Shown piece after piece: positions 47,348-56,593 of a stretch of 64,000 nt of DNA. Location: NCBI RefSeq assembly GCF_034344865.1, contig NZ_CP133774.1:1178001-1242000 (forward strand), in the 5' to 3' direction. The position numbers and the translations under genes were made by a program. Within the stretch, counting starts at the first letter, position 1; the number at the start of each line of letters is the position of its first letter. Origin of the DNA: Pseudomonas sp. 10S4 (GTDB taxonomy: Bacteria; Pseudomonadota; Gammaproteobacteria; Pseudomonadales; Pseudomonadaceae). Under the pieces are notes generated by a model that saw only the letters and a program-made list of their open reading frames with translations, did no database searches and was not told the origin of the DNA.

Positions 47348-47441
47348 TTCGCGAGCAAGCCCGCTCCCACATTGGTTCTGCGTTGTGACATAGACAGTGT
47401 TCACACCACAAATCCCCTGTGGGAGCGGGCTTGCTCGCGAA
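47348..47441. repeat. REP pair, type A (A10)
   Basis: Facing GAGCGGGCTTGCTCGCGAA cores between cdhA and cdhB. Confidence 0.85.
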
Positions 47442-47480
47442 GGCGACAGCTCAGTCACCACCAACATCGGAACCTCACCC

Positions 47481-47957
47481 ATGCCCACCCTCACCACCTA
47501 CCAAACCAAAATCCTCCCCGACTGGGTCGACTACAACGGCCACTTGCGCGACGCCTTCTACCTGCTGATCTTCAGCTACGCCACCGACGCGCTGATGGAT
47601 CGCCTGGGGATGGACAGCAACAACCGCGAAGCCAGCGGTCATTCGCTGTTCACCCTCGAACTGCACCTCAATTACCTGCACGAAGTGAAGCTCGACGCCG
47701 ACGTCGAAGTGCACACCCAGATCATCGCTCACGACCAAAAACGCCTGCACCTCTACCACAGCCTCCACTTGGTAGGCGGTGACAAGGAACTGGCCGGCGA
47801 CGAACAAATGCTGCTGCACGTCGATCTCGCCGGGCCGCGCTCCGCACCGTTCAGCGCAGAAACCTTGAGCAAACTGCAAGCCATCGTCGCCGAGCAAACC
47901 GATCTGCCAACCCCTGACTACATTGGCCGAGTGATCGCACTGCCCACACAAAAATAA
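47481..47957 (+). CDS. cdhB: Betainyl-CoA thioesterase CdhB
   Basis: 158 residues from the ATG at 47481 (MPTLTTYQTKILPDWVDYNGH); the longer frame translates REP DNA. Hot-dog fold 4-hydroxybenzoyl-CoA-thioesterase type with VDYNGHLRDAFYLLIFSYATD (quoted in part: VDYNGHLRDAFYLLIF), the Asp-x-x-Gly-His active-site loop. Hydrolyses glycine betaine-CoA to betaine and CoA, completing conversion of carnitine to betaine. 13 bases before the dioxygenase gene, so co-transcribed. Confidence 0.92.
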   Translation: MPTLTTYQTKILPDWVDYNGHLRDAFYLLIFSYATDALMDRLGMDSNNREASGHSLFTLELHLNYLHEVKLDADVEVHTQIIAHDQKRLHLYHSLHLVGGDKELAGDEQMLLHVDLAGPRSAPFSAETLSKLQAIVAEQTDLPTPDYIGRVIALPTQK

Positions 47958-47970
47958 CAAGGAGCCCGTC

Positions 47971-49134
47971 ATGAACACCGCCGCTGCATTTGCCGATTTC
48001 CGTACCTACCCGTTGATCAGCGCATTGGCCGGCGCGCAGACGCTGGCGGACCGCGTCCTGGTGAAATGGGCCGATGGCCGGGCCAGCCCCTTTCATCATC
48101 AATGGCTGCGGGATAACTGCCCGTGTCCGCAATGCGTCTACACCGTGACCCGCGAACAAGTACTGGAAATCGTTGATGTCGCTGAAGACCTGACACCGAC
48201 CCAGGCGCGCATCGATGCTGAGGGTTGTCTGTGCATCGATTGGCAGGACGGTCATCTCAGCCGCTTCGATCCGGGCTGGCTGCGGGCGCATGCGTATGAC
48301 GACGAATCCCGTGCCGAGCGTCAGGCAGGCAAGCCAAAATCCAGATTATGGAACAGCGAGCTGAAGCTGCCGGTGTTCGAGTATCAAGCACTGATGGACG
48401 ACAGCGACGCCTTGTTGCAATGGCTGCTGGCGGTGCGCGATATCGGTCTGACTCAGGTGCGCGGCATACCCACCGAACCCGGCTCGTTAAAGCTGATCGC
48501 CCAGCGGATTTCCTTCATCCGCGAGAGTAATTTCGGCGTGCTGTTCAACGTGCAATCCAAAGCCAATGCCGACAGCAATGCCTACACCGCTTTCAACCTG
48601 CCGCTGCACAGCGACCTGCCGACTCGCGAGTTACAACCGGGGCTGCAATTTCTGCATTGCCTGGTCAATGACGCCGAGGGTGGCGAGAGTATTTTTGTCG
48701 ACGGTTTTGCGATTGCCGAGGCGTTGCGCCAGGAAGATCCCGAGTCGTTCAAAGCTCTGTGTGAAATCCCCGTGGAGTTCCGCAACAAGGACCGCCACAG
48801 CGACTACCGCTGCCTGGCGCCGATCATTGCGCTGGATGCGTTGGGGCAGGTGTCAGAGATCCGCATGGCGAACTTTTTGCGTGGGCCGTTCGATGCTTCG
48901 GCGGAGCAGATGCCCAAGCTGTATCGCGCCTACCGACGCTTTATTGCAATGACCCGCGAGGCGCGGTTCCGGGTGATGACGCGGCTTAATCCCGGCGAGT
49001 TGTGGTGCTTCGACAATCGTCGCACGCTCCATGCCCGCAACGCGTTTGACCCAGCTACCGGCGCCCGGCATTTCCAGGGGTGTTATGTGGATCGGGATGA
49101 GTTGTTGTCGCGCATCCTCGTGTTACAGCGCTAA
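47971..49134 (+). CDS. Gamma-butyrobetaine hydroxylase-like dioxygenase
   Basis: 387 residues, Fe(II)/2-oxoglutarate enzyme of the BBOX/TauD group. N-terminal zinc-binding-type domain with WLRDNCPCPQCVY (about 45-57) as in gamma-butyrobetaine hydroxylases; iron ligands in LPLHSDLPTREL (HxD, about 211-213) and a distal His in NRRTLHARNAF (about 355) with Arg of the oxoglutarate site. Makes L-carnitine from gamma-butyrobetaine, feeding CdhA. AAGGAG precedes the ATG. Last gene of the carnitine operon. Confidence 0.9.
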   Translation: MNTAAAFADFRTYPLISALAGAQTLADRVLVKWADGRASPFHHQWLRDNCPCPQCVYTVTREQVLEIVDVAEDLTPTQARIDAEGCLCIDWQDGHLSRFDPGWLRAHAYDDESRAERQAGKPKSRLWNSELKLPVFEYQALMDDSDALLQWLLAVRDIGLTQVRGIPTEPGSLKLIAQRISFIRESNFGVLFNVQSKANADSNAYTAFNLPLHSDLPTRELQPGLQFLHCLVNDAEGGESIFVDGFAIAEALRQEDPESFKALCEIPVEFRNKDRHSDYRCLAPIIALDALGQVSEIRMANFLRGPFDASAEQMPKLYRAYRRFIAMTREARFRVMTRLNPGELWCFDNRRTLHARNAFDPATGARHFQGCYVDRDELLSRILVLQR

Positions 49135-49150
49135 ACCGCGTCATCGTTCA

Positions 49151-49232
49151 TTCGCGAGCAAGCCCGCTCCCACAGTTGACCGCATTCTTCTGATAGAACT
49201 CGGTCAACTGTGGGAGCGGGCTTGCTCGCGAA
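49151..49232. repeat. REP pair, type A (A11)
   Basis: Facing GAGCGGGCTTGCTCGCGAA cores 17 bases after the dioxygenase stop. Confidence 0.85.
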
Positions 49233-49273
49233 AGCGGTCTCTGAATCCACACAAAACCTCCTGACTGAAAGGC

Positions 49274-49310
49274 AAAAAAAGCCCCGATCAAGCCGTCACA
49301 GGATCGGGGC
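49274..49310 (-). terminator. Intrinsic terminator on the minus strand
   Basis: Stem GCCCCGATC / GATCGGGGC followed, on the minus strand, by seven T. On the plus strand the hairpin has no U run, so it stops leftward transcription. The nearest minus-strand gene is gbdR, whose stop is 645 bases away with an oppositely oriented small ORF between. Confidence 0.75.
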
Positions 49311-49520
49311 AGAGGGTACTGTTGAGGAGCTGTTGCGCGAGGGTGACCAAACCTTCGTGAAGCCAGCTGAATCCAGTGTGCCTACTCCCTGCCCCGGCGA
49401 GTTAGCCGAAAACGACCTGTTCATAGGTATTGCGGCCATTGCGACAAATCGTCCTTGCCGACACCCCGTGCCCCTACCAGAATCGAGCCACGACACCGTT
49501 CCCTGAAGAAGGATTGCGTC

Positions 49521-49785
49521 ATGATGTACGCCGATTTGATTGACCAGGAAGACCTGCTGGGCCAACTGAAGTCGTTAGGATTTCAAGTGCCGAGCGGCGC
49601 AACAGCGGAGCAGGCATGCGAGTGTGCAGTGCGAGGTTTGAACGATGAGCGGGCGATGACGCTGCGCACCATGGTCAAGCAAATGTACACCAGCAGCGCG
49701 ACCATCCTGCCGGCCGTGCTGCCAGGCGATCGACAAGCAATTGCTGCCGGCGTTGGCCGTTTACCAGCAGAGCCGTAGTGCCTGA
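49521..49785 (+). CDS. Small protein of unknown function (possible frameshift)
   Basis: AAGGA 8 bases before the ATG supports a real gene. As written it gives 85 residues ending at 49778. If one C of the CC at 49722-49723 is extra, the C-terminus becomes LQAIDKQLLPALAVYQQSRSA with a stop at 49785 (87 residues), a much more protein-like helix than the written tail GDRQAIAAGVGRLPAEP. Soluble, mostly helical; no family recognised. It lies between the carnitine operon and gbdR, on the opposite strand to gbdR. Confidence 0.55.
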
Positions 49786-49807
49786 ATATCAGCACTGAGC
49801 AGCTTCA

Positions 49808-49940
49808 TGTGGCGAGGGAGCTTGCTCCCGCTCGACCGCGAAGCGGTCGCAAAACCAGCGAATGCGGATTGTCTGAACGACCGCACATACCGGTTTTGGG
49901 GCTGCTTCGCAGCCCAACGGGAGCAAGCTCCCTCGCCACA
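49808..49940. repeat. REP pair, type B (B9)
   Basis: Arms TGTGGCGAGGGAGCTTGCTC and complement, 14 bases after the gbdR stop. Confidence 0.85.
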
Positions 49941-49954
49941 GTAGCCCGTGCGGT

Positions 49955-51058
49955 TTAGAGCCTTACGCTGGCGAAGGTCGACTCATTACGCGCCTGACTC
50001 AACGCCGACGAACGGCCCGGACAACGGCGCAGCACCAGCGCTTGCGGCAATGGCATCATCGCCACCTGTTGCGTGGTGTTCGACCCTACGCGCTCGTCAC
50101 GCGGCGGAATGCCGAAGTATTCGCGGTAGCACTTGGAGAAGTGCGGCGTGGAAACAAACCCGCACACCGACGCCACTTCGATGATCGACATCGGCGTTTG
50201 CTTGAGCAACTGCCGGGCACGGATCAAGCGCAGTTTCAGGTAGTAGCGCGACGGCGAGCAGTGCAGGTATTTCTGGAACAGCCGCTCCAGCTGACGGCGT
50301 GAAACGGCGACGTACACCGCCAGTTCGTCGAGGTCGATCGGCTCTTCCAGGTTGGCTTCCATCAGCGCAACGATTTCCTGCAACTTCGGCTGATTGGTGC
50401 CGAGCATGTGCTTGAGCGGTACGCGCTGGTGATCCTGCTCGTTGCGGATGCGCTCGTAGACGAACATCTCCGAGATCGCAGCCGACAACTCACGACCGTG
50501 ATCACGGCTGATCAGGTGCAGCATCATGTCCAGCGGCGCGGTGCCACCGGAGCTGGTGAAGCGGTTACGGTCGAGGGTGAACAACCGGGTGCTCATGGCC
50601 ACGCGCGGGAAAGCTTCCTGCATCGAGGCCAGGCATTCCCAGTGCACGCTGCAATCGAAGCCGTCCAGCAGACCGGCGCAGGCCAAGGCCCAACTGCCGG
50701 TGCAGACCGCGCCGAGGCGACGGGACTGACGGGCCTGGCTTTGCAGCCACGACACGTGTTCGCGGGTCACGGTGCGCTGGATACCGATACCGCCACAGAC
50801 GATGATGGTGTCCAGGGCCGGCGCTTTGTGCATGGAGCAATCGGGGGTGATCTGCAGACCGTCACTGGCCCAGACCTGGCCGCCGTCGACGGTGAGTGTG
50901 GTCCAGCGATACAGCTCGCGGCCGGACAATTGGTTGGCCATGCGCAGGGGTTCTACTGCGGAGGCCAGAGAAATCAGCGTGAAATTGTCCAGCAGCAAAA
51001 AGCCGATGGATTGAGGCGCACGGTTCTGGGGTTGAGCCCCGGAGTTGAACGTCGTCAT
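49955..51058 (-). CDS. gbdR: Glycine betaine/dimethylglycine-responsive activator GbdR
   Basis: 367 residues, GATase1-like AraC family: N-terminal DJ-1/PfpI-like sensor (about 15-210, SIGFLLLDNFTLISLASAVEPL) and C-terminal double helix-turn-helix (VSRRQLERLFQKYLHCSPSR; CGFVSTPHFSKCYREYFGIP). In Pseudomonas it senses betaine and dimethylglycine and activates gbcAB, dgcAB, the sox run, cbcXWV and others. AGGAGA precedes the ATG. Intact, about 36-residue low-complexity tail after the DNA-binding domain. Confidence 0.95.
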   Translation of the reverse strand: MTTFNSGAQPQNRAPQSIGFLLLDNFTLISLASAVEPLRMANQLSGRELYRWTTLTVDGGQVWASDGLQITPDCSMHKAPALDTIIVCGGIGIQRTVTREHVSWLQSQARQSRRLGAVCTGSWALACAGLLDGFDCSVHWECLASMQEAFPRVAMSTRLFTLDRNRFTSSGGTAPLDMMLHLISRDHGRELSAAISEMFVYERIRNEQDHQRVPLKHMLGTNQPKLQEIVALMEANLEEPIDLDELAVYVAVSRRQLERLFQKYLHCSPSRYYLKLRLIRARQLLKQTPMSIIEVASVCGFVSTPHFSKCYREYFGIPPRDERVGSNTTQQVAMMPLPQALVLRRCPGRSSALSQARNESTFASVRL

Positions 51059-51671
51059 CGCGGTATCTCCTCACACAAAGCGGGTGATGGCCTCAGGCGG
51101 AGGCTCTTGTTATTGCCATCGTTCTCGCGTGGGAGACGGGCTTTGTAATGACAGAGCAATTGCCATGCCTAAAGTTGAATGGTCATTCAATAACTCCTGA
51201 AAACGACGTCGCGGCGTGTCTATATAAGCCGTGCGCAGAATGGGGGTTATAAGTGCCATCAACGCGAGCAAATGCGCTGCGCCGCAGGCTGTGAGCAAAT
51301 CGGTAGCACTTGTGGGAACAGGGGCTGCGACGTGCTGGAGAAGAGTGTCACCGCAAGCACAGGTGACAGGCGGTAATGGCCAACATGGATCCCGGATCCG
51401 GGGAAAGTGGCTTGTCTGATTACGACGCGCTAAAAGGTGGCGCGTTTTGGAGCGGGTGTTCACTTAGCGCGCAGTTTTGACTGGTCTTCTCTGGCAACAG
51501 GGATTTCTGTGGCGAGGGAGCTTGCTCCCGCTGGGGCGCGAAGCGGCCCTGAAACCTGCAACCCAGTTCTTTCAGATGAACCGCGCTGGCTGGCTTTGCG
51601 GCTGCTGCGCAGTCGAGCGGGAGCGAGCTCCCTCGCCACAGAAAATCACTTCACCAGTGAACCAAGTGGCC
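51059..51671. other. Intergenic region between gbdR and sdaB
   Basis: 613 bases upstream of gbdR and downstream of sdaB (both minus strand), so it must contain the gbdR promoter. REP B10 is at 51508-51640. An antisense-like frame of about 117 codons at 51110-51463 has no ribosome site and no protein-like composition. I see no other structure. Confidence 0.55.
51508..51640. repeat. REP pair, type B (B10)
   Basis: Arms TGTGGCGAGGGAGCTTGCTC and complement with GAGCGAGCTCCC, 32 bases after the sdaB stop. Confidence 0.85.
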
Positions 51672-53048
51672 TCAACACTCCACCGCACTAACCGCCAACC
51701 CACCGCGCGATGTCTCTTTATATTTGTCATGCATGTCGGCACCGGTATCGCGCATGGTGCGGATCACCCGATCCAGCGAGATAAAGTGCTGACCATCACC
51801 ACGCAACGCCATCTGCGCCGCGTTGATCGCTTTCACTGCGGCAATCGCATTGCGCTCGATGCATGGCACTTGCACCAGACCGCCGACCGGGTCGCAGGTC
51901 AGGCCAAGGTTGTGTTCCAGACCGATTTCCGCCGCGTTGCACAACTGCTCAGGCGTAGCGCCAAGAATCTCCGCCAACCCGGCCGCCGCCATGGCGCACG
52001 CCGAGCCGACTTCACCCTGGCACCCGACTTCGGCCCCAGAGATCGATGCGTTCTTTTTGCAGAGAATCCCCACCGCGGCGGCACTGAGGAAATAGTCGAC
52101 GACGTTGGCCTCGGTCACCACCTCGCTGAACTTCATAAAGTAGTGCAACACCGCCGGAATGATCCCCGCCGCGCCATTGGTCGGCGCCGTGACCATACGC
52201 CCGCCGGCCGCGTTCTCTTCGTTGACCGCCAGGGCGAACAGGTTGACCCATTCCATCGCGCTCAACGTCGAGCCGATCACGTTAGGCTTACCCAGCTCTT
52301 GCAGGCTGCGATGCAACTTGGCCGCCCGCCGACGCACATTCAATCCGCCGGGCAAGATGCCTTCGTGCTTGAGGCCCTGATCGACGCAATCCTGCATGGC
52401 GCGCCAGAGTTTCATCAGGCCGCTGCGGATTTCCTCTTCGCTGCGCCAGACCTTCTCGTTGGCCATCATCAACTCGGCCACGCGCAGATTGTGCTTCTGG
52501 CAGAGCTCAAGCAGCTCTACTGCACTGGAAAAGTCGTAGGGCAACACGGTGCGATCCAGGTCCACCACACCGCTGGAGGCTTGCGCCTCATCGACGACAA
52601 AACCGCCGCCAATCGAATAGTAGGTGTCACGGTGCAGTTCACCGTGATCGCCTTCTACAATTAAAGTCATGGCATTCGGGTGAAACGGCAGGTTCTCGTC
52701 GATCAGGCGCATGTCCCGAGCCCAAATGAATGGCACTGACAAGCGTCCGTCGAGCAACAAGGTGTGGGTTTCGCGCAGGCTCTCGATGCGGATACCGATT
52801 TGCGACGGGTCGATCGCGTCCGGCCACTCGCCCATCAGGCCCATGATCACGGCGTTATCGCTGCCGTGACCGATGCCGGTGGCCGACAACGAACCGTAAA
52901 GCTGAACTTCGACGCGTCTTACTTGTTCCAAAAGACCCTGCTCACGCAAACCTTGCACGAACAACGCCGCTGCCCGCATAGGCCCGACGGTGTGCGAACT
53001 GGAAGGGCCAATGCCGATTTTGAACAGGTCGAAAACGCTGATAGCCAT
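51672..53048 (-). CDS. sdaB: L-serine ammonia-lyase SdaB
   Basis: Converts serine to pyruvate and ammonia, the exit of betaine carbon into central metabolism. 458 residues from the ATG at 53048 ([20 protein letters not shown]); the longer frame is unsupported. Single-chain iron-sulfur type: [13 protein letters not shown] near the start, the 4Fe-4S cysteines in [18 protein letters not shown] (about 340-357) and CDPVGG (about 395), and a C-terminal Cys (SAVEC) that in this family caps the iron. Divergent from cbcX. Confidence 0.95.
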   Translation of the reverse strand: MAISVFDLFKIGIGPSSSHTVGPMRAAALFVQGLREQGLLEQVRRVEVQLYGSLSATGIGHGSDNAVIMGLMGEWPDAIDPSQIGIRIESLRETHTLLLDGRLSVPFIWARDMRLIDENLPFHPNAMTLIVEGDHGELHRDTYYSIGGGFVVDEAQASSGVVDLDRTVLPYDFSSAVELLELCQKHNLRVAELMMANEKVWRSEEEIRSGLMKLWRAMQDCVDQGLKHEGILPGGLNVRRRAAKLHRSLQELGKPNVIGSTLSAMEWVNLFALAVNEENAAGGRMVTAPTNGAAGIIPAVLHYFMKFSEVVTEANVVDYFLSAAAVGILCKKNASISGAEVGCQGEVGSACAMAAAGLAEILGATPEQLCNAAEIGLEHNLGLTCDPVGGLVQVPCIERNAIAAVKAINAAQMALRGDGQHFISLDRVIRTMRDTGADMHDKYKETSRGGLAVSAVEC

Positions 53049-53481
53049 TACTGCCGAACTCCTGGATGTGCCAACTCCGGACGCAAAAGCGCCCAGTGAC
53101 GGAGCTGCTACGCTCAAGCTGCAATCCGCCGAGATGGCCGCATCATCAGGCTTTTGTCATGTCGTTCGACGTCTCACACCGACGCACTCATGTCCACCAA
53201 CGCCGCGTGTCTTTTACGTAGCGCTTTCGCCGTTTTTTGCGGTTCAGAGGGGCAAACAGGGCTTAAAAAAGCTGTAAACGACGTCACTGACACTGGATGC
53301 GACCATCCCTGTACTGGTTACGACGCACCCTGTAGGCGTCAGATTTTCACTGGTACATGATCGTATCGACTCGATTGCAAGGCGCCGTGGTAGAGCTGTC
53401 TCCAAAACGCCATCCAACCGCAACCCATAAGTGCGGTGGTCCAATCGGAACACTGCCAAAAAAACACAAAGGAGTCCACCC
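53049..53481. other. Divergent promoter region sdaB / cbcX
   Basis: 433 bases with no supported ORF. It must hold both promoters. The only structured element I found is the direct repeat at 53298-53324. Confidence 0.5.
53298..53324. promoter_or_regulatory. Candidate activator site upstream of cbcX
   Basis: TGCGAC at 53298-53303 and TACGAC at 53319-53324 form a direct repeat with a 21-base period. It resembles the GCGAC pair between gbcB and gbcA. Possible GbdR site; inference. Confidence 0.35.
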
Positions 53482-54429
53482 ATGAAAGGTTCCCCGTCGT
53501 TGTTGTTGGCCGCCATGCTGAGTCTGCCGTTACTGGCTCAAGCCGCAGAACCCGCTCAATGCAGCACCGTAAACTTCTCTGATGTCGGCTGGACCGACAT
53601 CACCGCCACCACCGCAACCACCAGCGTTGTACTCGACGCCCTGGGTTACAAAACCAAGACCACCATGATTTCCGTGCCCGTGACCTACAAGTCCCTGGCC
53701 GACGGCAAGAACATGGACGTGTTCCTCGGTAACTGGATGCCGACCATGGAAAACGACATCAAGGCCTACCGCGATGCCGGTAGCGTTGACGTCGTTCGCA
53801 CCAACCTCGTCGGCGCCAAGTACACCCTCGCCGTGCCGCAGGCGCTGTACGACAAAGGGCTGCATGACTTCGCCGACATCGCCAAATTCAAGAAAGAACT
53901 CGACGGCAAGATCTACGGCATCGAACCGGGTAACGACGGTAACCGCCTGATCCAGACCATGATCGACAAGAACGCCTTCGGCCTCAAAGACGCTGGCTTC
54001 AAAGTCGTCGAGTCCAGCGAAGCGGGGATGCTGTCGCAGGTCGACCGCGCCCAGAAACGCGATACCGCCGTGGTCTTCCTCGGCTGGGCACCGCACCCGA
54101 TGAACAAGCGCTTCAAGATTCAATACCTGACCGGTGGCGATGACTTCTTTGGCCCGGACTTCGGTGCGGCCACGGTGGCCACTAACACCCGCAAGGGCTA
54201 CGTCCAGGAATGCAGCAACGTCGGCACTCTGCTGAAGAACCTGGAATTTACCGTGGACATGGAAAGCTCGCTGATGGGCAACATCCTGGACGACAAGATG
54301 AAGCCTGACGCAGCTGCCAAGGCCTGGCTGAAAAAGAATCCAAAGGTGCTTGATACCTGGCTCGCTGGCGTGACCACCATTGACGGTAAACCAGGCCTGG
54401 AGGCCGTGAAAGCCAAGCTCGCGCAGTAA
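53482..54429 (+). CDS. cbcX: Choline ABC transporter substrate-binding protein CbcX
   Basis: 315 residues; AAAGGAG precedes the ATG at 53482. Signal peptide (MKGSPSLLLAAMLSLPLLAQA). OpuAC/ProX fold with VGWTDITATTATTSVVLDALGY, VFLGNWMPTM and [10 protein letters not shown], the aromatic and Asn/Asp residues that cage a trimethylammonium group. In Pseudomonas CbcX binds choline; the CbcWV core also serves CaiX (carnitine) and BetX (betaine). First gene of cbcXWV. Confidence 0.95.
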   Translation: MKGSPSLLLAAMLSLPLLAQAAEPAQCSTVNFSDVGWTDITATTATTSVVLDALGYKTKTTMISVPVTYKSLADGKNMDVFLGNWMPTMENDIKAYRDAGSVDVVRTNLVGAKYTLAVPQALYDKGLHDFADIAKFKKELDGKIYGIEPGNDGNRLIQTMIDKNAFGLKDAGFKVVESSEAGMLSQVDRAQKRDTAVVFLGWAPHPMNKRFKIQYLTGGDDFFGPDFGAATVATNTRKGYVQECSNVGTLLKNLEFTVDMESSLMGNILDDKMKPDAAAKAWLKKNPKVLDTWLAGVTTIDGKPGLEAVKAKLAQ

Positions 54430-54438
54430 TCGCTTACG

Positions 54439-54459
54439 CCGGGCGAGTTCGCTCGCCCG
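54439..54459 (+). promoter_or_regulatory. Intercistronic hairpin between cbcX and cbcW
   Basis: GCCGGGCGAG-like stem CCGGGCGAG / CTCGCCCGG with a 3-base loop, 10 bases after the cbcX stop, no strong U run. It probably protects the binding-protein message and lowers read-through to cbcWV. Confidence 0.6.
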
Positions 54460-54495
54460 GGCTGTTTATTTCCTTGCATGCGGACGTTCACTACC

Positions 54496-55341
54496 ATGCT
54501 GATTGATCAGAAAATCCCCTTAGGCCAGTACATCGCGAGCTTCGTTGAATGGTTGACGCAACACGGCGCCAGCACATTCGACGCGATCGCCGTGACACTG
54601 GAAACGATGATCCACGGCGTGACGTTCGCGTTGACCTGGTTCAACCCGTTTGCATTGATCGGCCTCATCGCACTACTGGCCCACTTCATTCAACGAAAGT
54701 GGGGACTGACCGTTTTCGTCATCCTCTCCTTTCTGCTGATCCTCAATCTGGGGTACTGGCAGGAAACCATGGAAACCCTGGCCCAGGTGCTGTTTGCCAC
54801 CTTCGTCTGCGTGATCATCGGCGTGCCGTTGGGCATCGTCGCCGCGCACAAACCGATGTTCTACACACTGATGCGTCCGGTGCTCGATCTGATGCAGACC
54901 GTGCCGACCTTCGTGTACCTCATTCCGACCCTGACCCTCTTCGGGCTGGGCGTGGTCCCGGGTCTGATCTCGACGGTAGTGTTCGCGATTGCCGCGCCTA
55001 TCCGCCTGACCTACCTGGGTATCCGTGATGTTCCCGCAGAACTGATGGACGCCGGCAAAGCCTTTGGCTGCTCGCGCCGTCAACTGCTCTCTCGTATCGA
55101 ACTGCCCCACGCGATGCCAAGCATTGCGGCCGGTATCACCCAGTGCATCATGCTGTCGTTGTCGATGGTGGTGATCGCGGCACTGGTGGGCGCCGATGGC
55201 CTGGGCAAACCCGTGGTCAACGCACTGAACACCGCCGATATCGCCCTGGGCTTCGAAGCCGGGTTGGCAATCGTACTGCTGGCGATCATGCTCGACCGTA
55301 TCTGCAAACAACCCGACGCTAAAGTAGGGGGTGACGCATGA
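54496..55341 (+). CDS. cbcW: Choline/betaine/carnitine ABC transporter permease CbcW
   Basis: 281 residues from the ATG at 54496 (MLIDQKIPLGQYIASF); an in-frame ATG at 54478 is possible. About six membrane segments and the permease EAA-type loop DAGKAFGCSRRQLLSRIELPHAMPSI (quoted in part: DAGKAFGCSRRQLLSRIELP, about 195-214) that contacts the ATPase. Belongs to the OpuAB/ProW family. The stop overlaps the cbcV start as ATGA. Confidence 0.94.
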   Translation: MLIDQKIPLGQYIASFVEWLTQHGASTFDAIAVTLETMIHGVTFALTWFNPFALIGLIALLAHFIQRKWGLTVFVILSFLLILNLGYWQETMETLAQVLFATFVCVIIGVPLGIVAAHKPMFYTLMRPVLDLMQTVPTFVYLIPTLTLFGLGVVPGLISTVVFAIAAPIRLTYLGIRDVPAELMDAGKAFGCSRRQLLSRIELPHAMPSIAAGITQCIMLSLSMVVIAALVGADGLGKPVVNALNTADIALGFEAGLAIVLLAIMLDRICKQPDAKVGGDA

Positions 55342-56515
55342 GCATTATTCGCTTCGAAGACGTCGACGTCGTCTTCTCCAAAGACCCGCGCGAGGCGCTC
55401 AAGCTCCTCGATCAGGGCATGACCCGCGACCAGATCCTGAAAAAACCGGCCAGATCGTCGGTGTTGAAAAAGCCAGCCTGGACATCGAAAAAGGCGAAAT
55501 CTGCGTGCTGATGGGCCTGTCCGGCTCCGGCAAATCCAGCCTGCTGCGTTGCATCAACGGTCTCAACACCGTCAGCCGTGGCAAGTTGTTCGTCGAGCAC
55601 GAAGGCAAGCAGATCGATATCGCTTCCTGTACCCCGGCAGAACTGAAAATGATGCGCACCAAGCGCATCGCGATGGTGTTCCAGAAGTTCGCCCTGATGC
55701 CTTGGCTGACGGTGCGCGAGAACATCAGTTTCGGTCTGGAAATGCAGGGTCGTCCTGAGAAAGAACGGCGTAAATTGGTGGACGACAAGCTTGAGCTGGT
55801 GGGCCTGACCCAGTGGCGCAACAAGAAGCCCGACGAGCTCTCCGGCGGTATGCAGCAACGTGTCGGCCTGGCCCGTGCACTGGCGATGGACGCCGATATT
55901 CTGCTCATGGACGAACCGTTCTCGGCCCTCGACCCGCTGATCCGCCAAGGCCTGCAAGACGAATTGCTGGAACTGCAAAGCAAGCTCAACAAGACCATCG
56001 TTTTCGTCAGCCACGACCTTGATGAAGCGCTGAAACTCGGCAGCCGTATCGCCATCATGAAAGACGGCCGCATCGTGCAGTACAGCGTGCCGGAAGAAAT
56101 CGTGCTGAACCCTGCGGACGATTACGTGCGGACCTTCGTGGCCCACACCAACCCGTTGAACGTGCTGTGCGGTCGCAGCCTGATGCGCACCCTCGACAAC
56201 TGCAAACGCATCAACGGTTCGGTGTGCCTCGATCCGGGCGGCGATTCGTGGCTGGACCTGGCCGAAGGCAACACCATCAAGGGCGCACGCCAGAACGGTG
56301 CCAGCCTGGACCTGCAGAACTGGGCGCCGGGGCAAGCGGTTGAAGCCTTGGGTCGTCGGCCAACGCTGGTGGACTCCAACATCGGCATGCGTGATGCGCT
56401 GCAGATTCGTTACCAGACCGGCAACAAACTGGTGCTGCACGACAACAACAAAGTGGTGGGGATTCTGGGCGACAGCGAGCTGTACCACGCGCTGCTCGGC
56501 AAGAACCTGGGCTAA
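55338..56515 (+). CDS. cbcV: Choline/betaine/carnitine ABC transporter ATPase CbcV (frameshifted)
   Basis: Start at 55338 (MSIIRFEDVDVVFSKDP), overlapping the cbcW stop. One A is missing from the six-A run at 55440-55445: restoring it reads DQILKKTGQIVGVEKASLDI and gives 392 residues; as written the first 34 codons are in a different frame from the rest. Walker A GLSGSGKSS, signature LSGGMQQRV, Walker B DILLMDEPFSALD, then a C-terminal CBS-like regulatory region (about 280-390), as in ProV/OpuAA. Confidence 0.93.
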
Positions 56516-56527
56516 GGCAACAGACAC

Positions 56528-56558
56528 AAAAACGCCGCGAGAGGATCGCGGCGTTTTT
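56528..56558. terminator. Bidirectional intrinsic terminator between cbcV and betT
   Basis: Stem AAAAACGCCGCGA / TCGCGGCGTTTTT with loop GAGGA. A and T runs on both sides make it work for either strand. 12 bases after the cbcV stop. Confidence 0.85.
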
Positions 56559-56593
56559 GTTAGTACAGATATTTGGCTGTAAACACGGACCAC

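Larger units (their letters stand above)
49135..49520. other. Intergenic region with REP and a minus-strand terminator
   Basis: 386 bases between the dioxygenase gene and a small ORF. It holds REP A11 (49151-49232) and an intrinsic terminator reading leftwards (49274-49310). Nothing on the minus strand that looks like a protein gene ends at that terminator. Confidence 0.6.

Noticed and set aside
51110..51463. 117-codon minus-strand frame upstream of gbdR
   Set aside because: No ribosome site, no recognisable domain and composition unlike the neighbouring genes.
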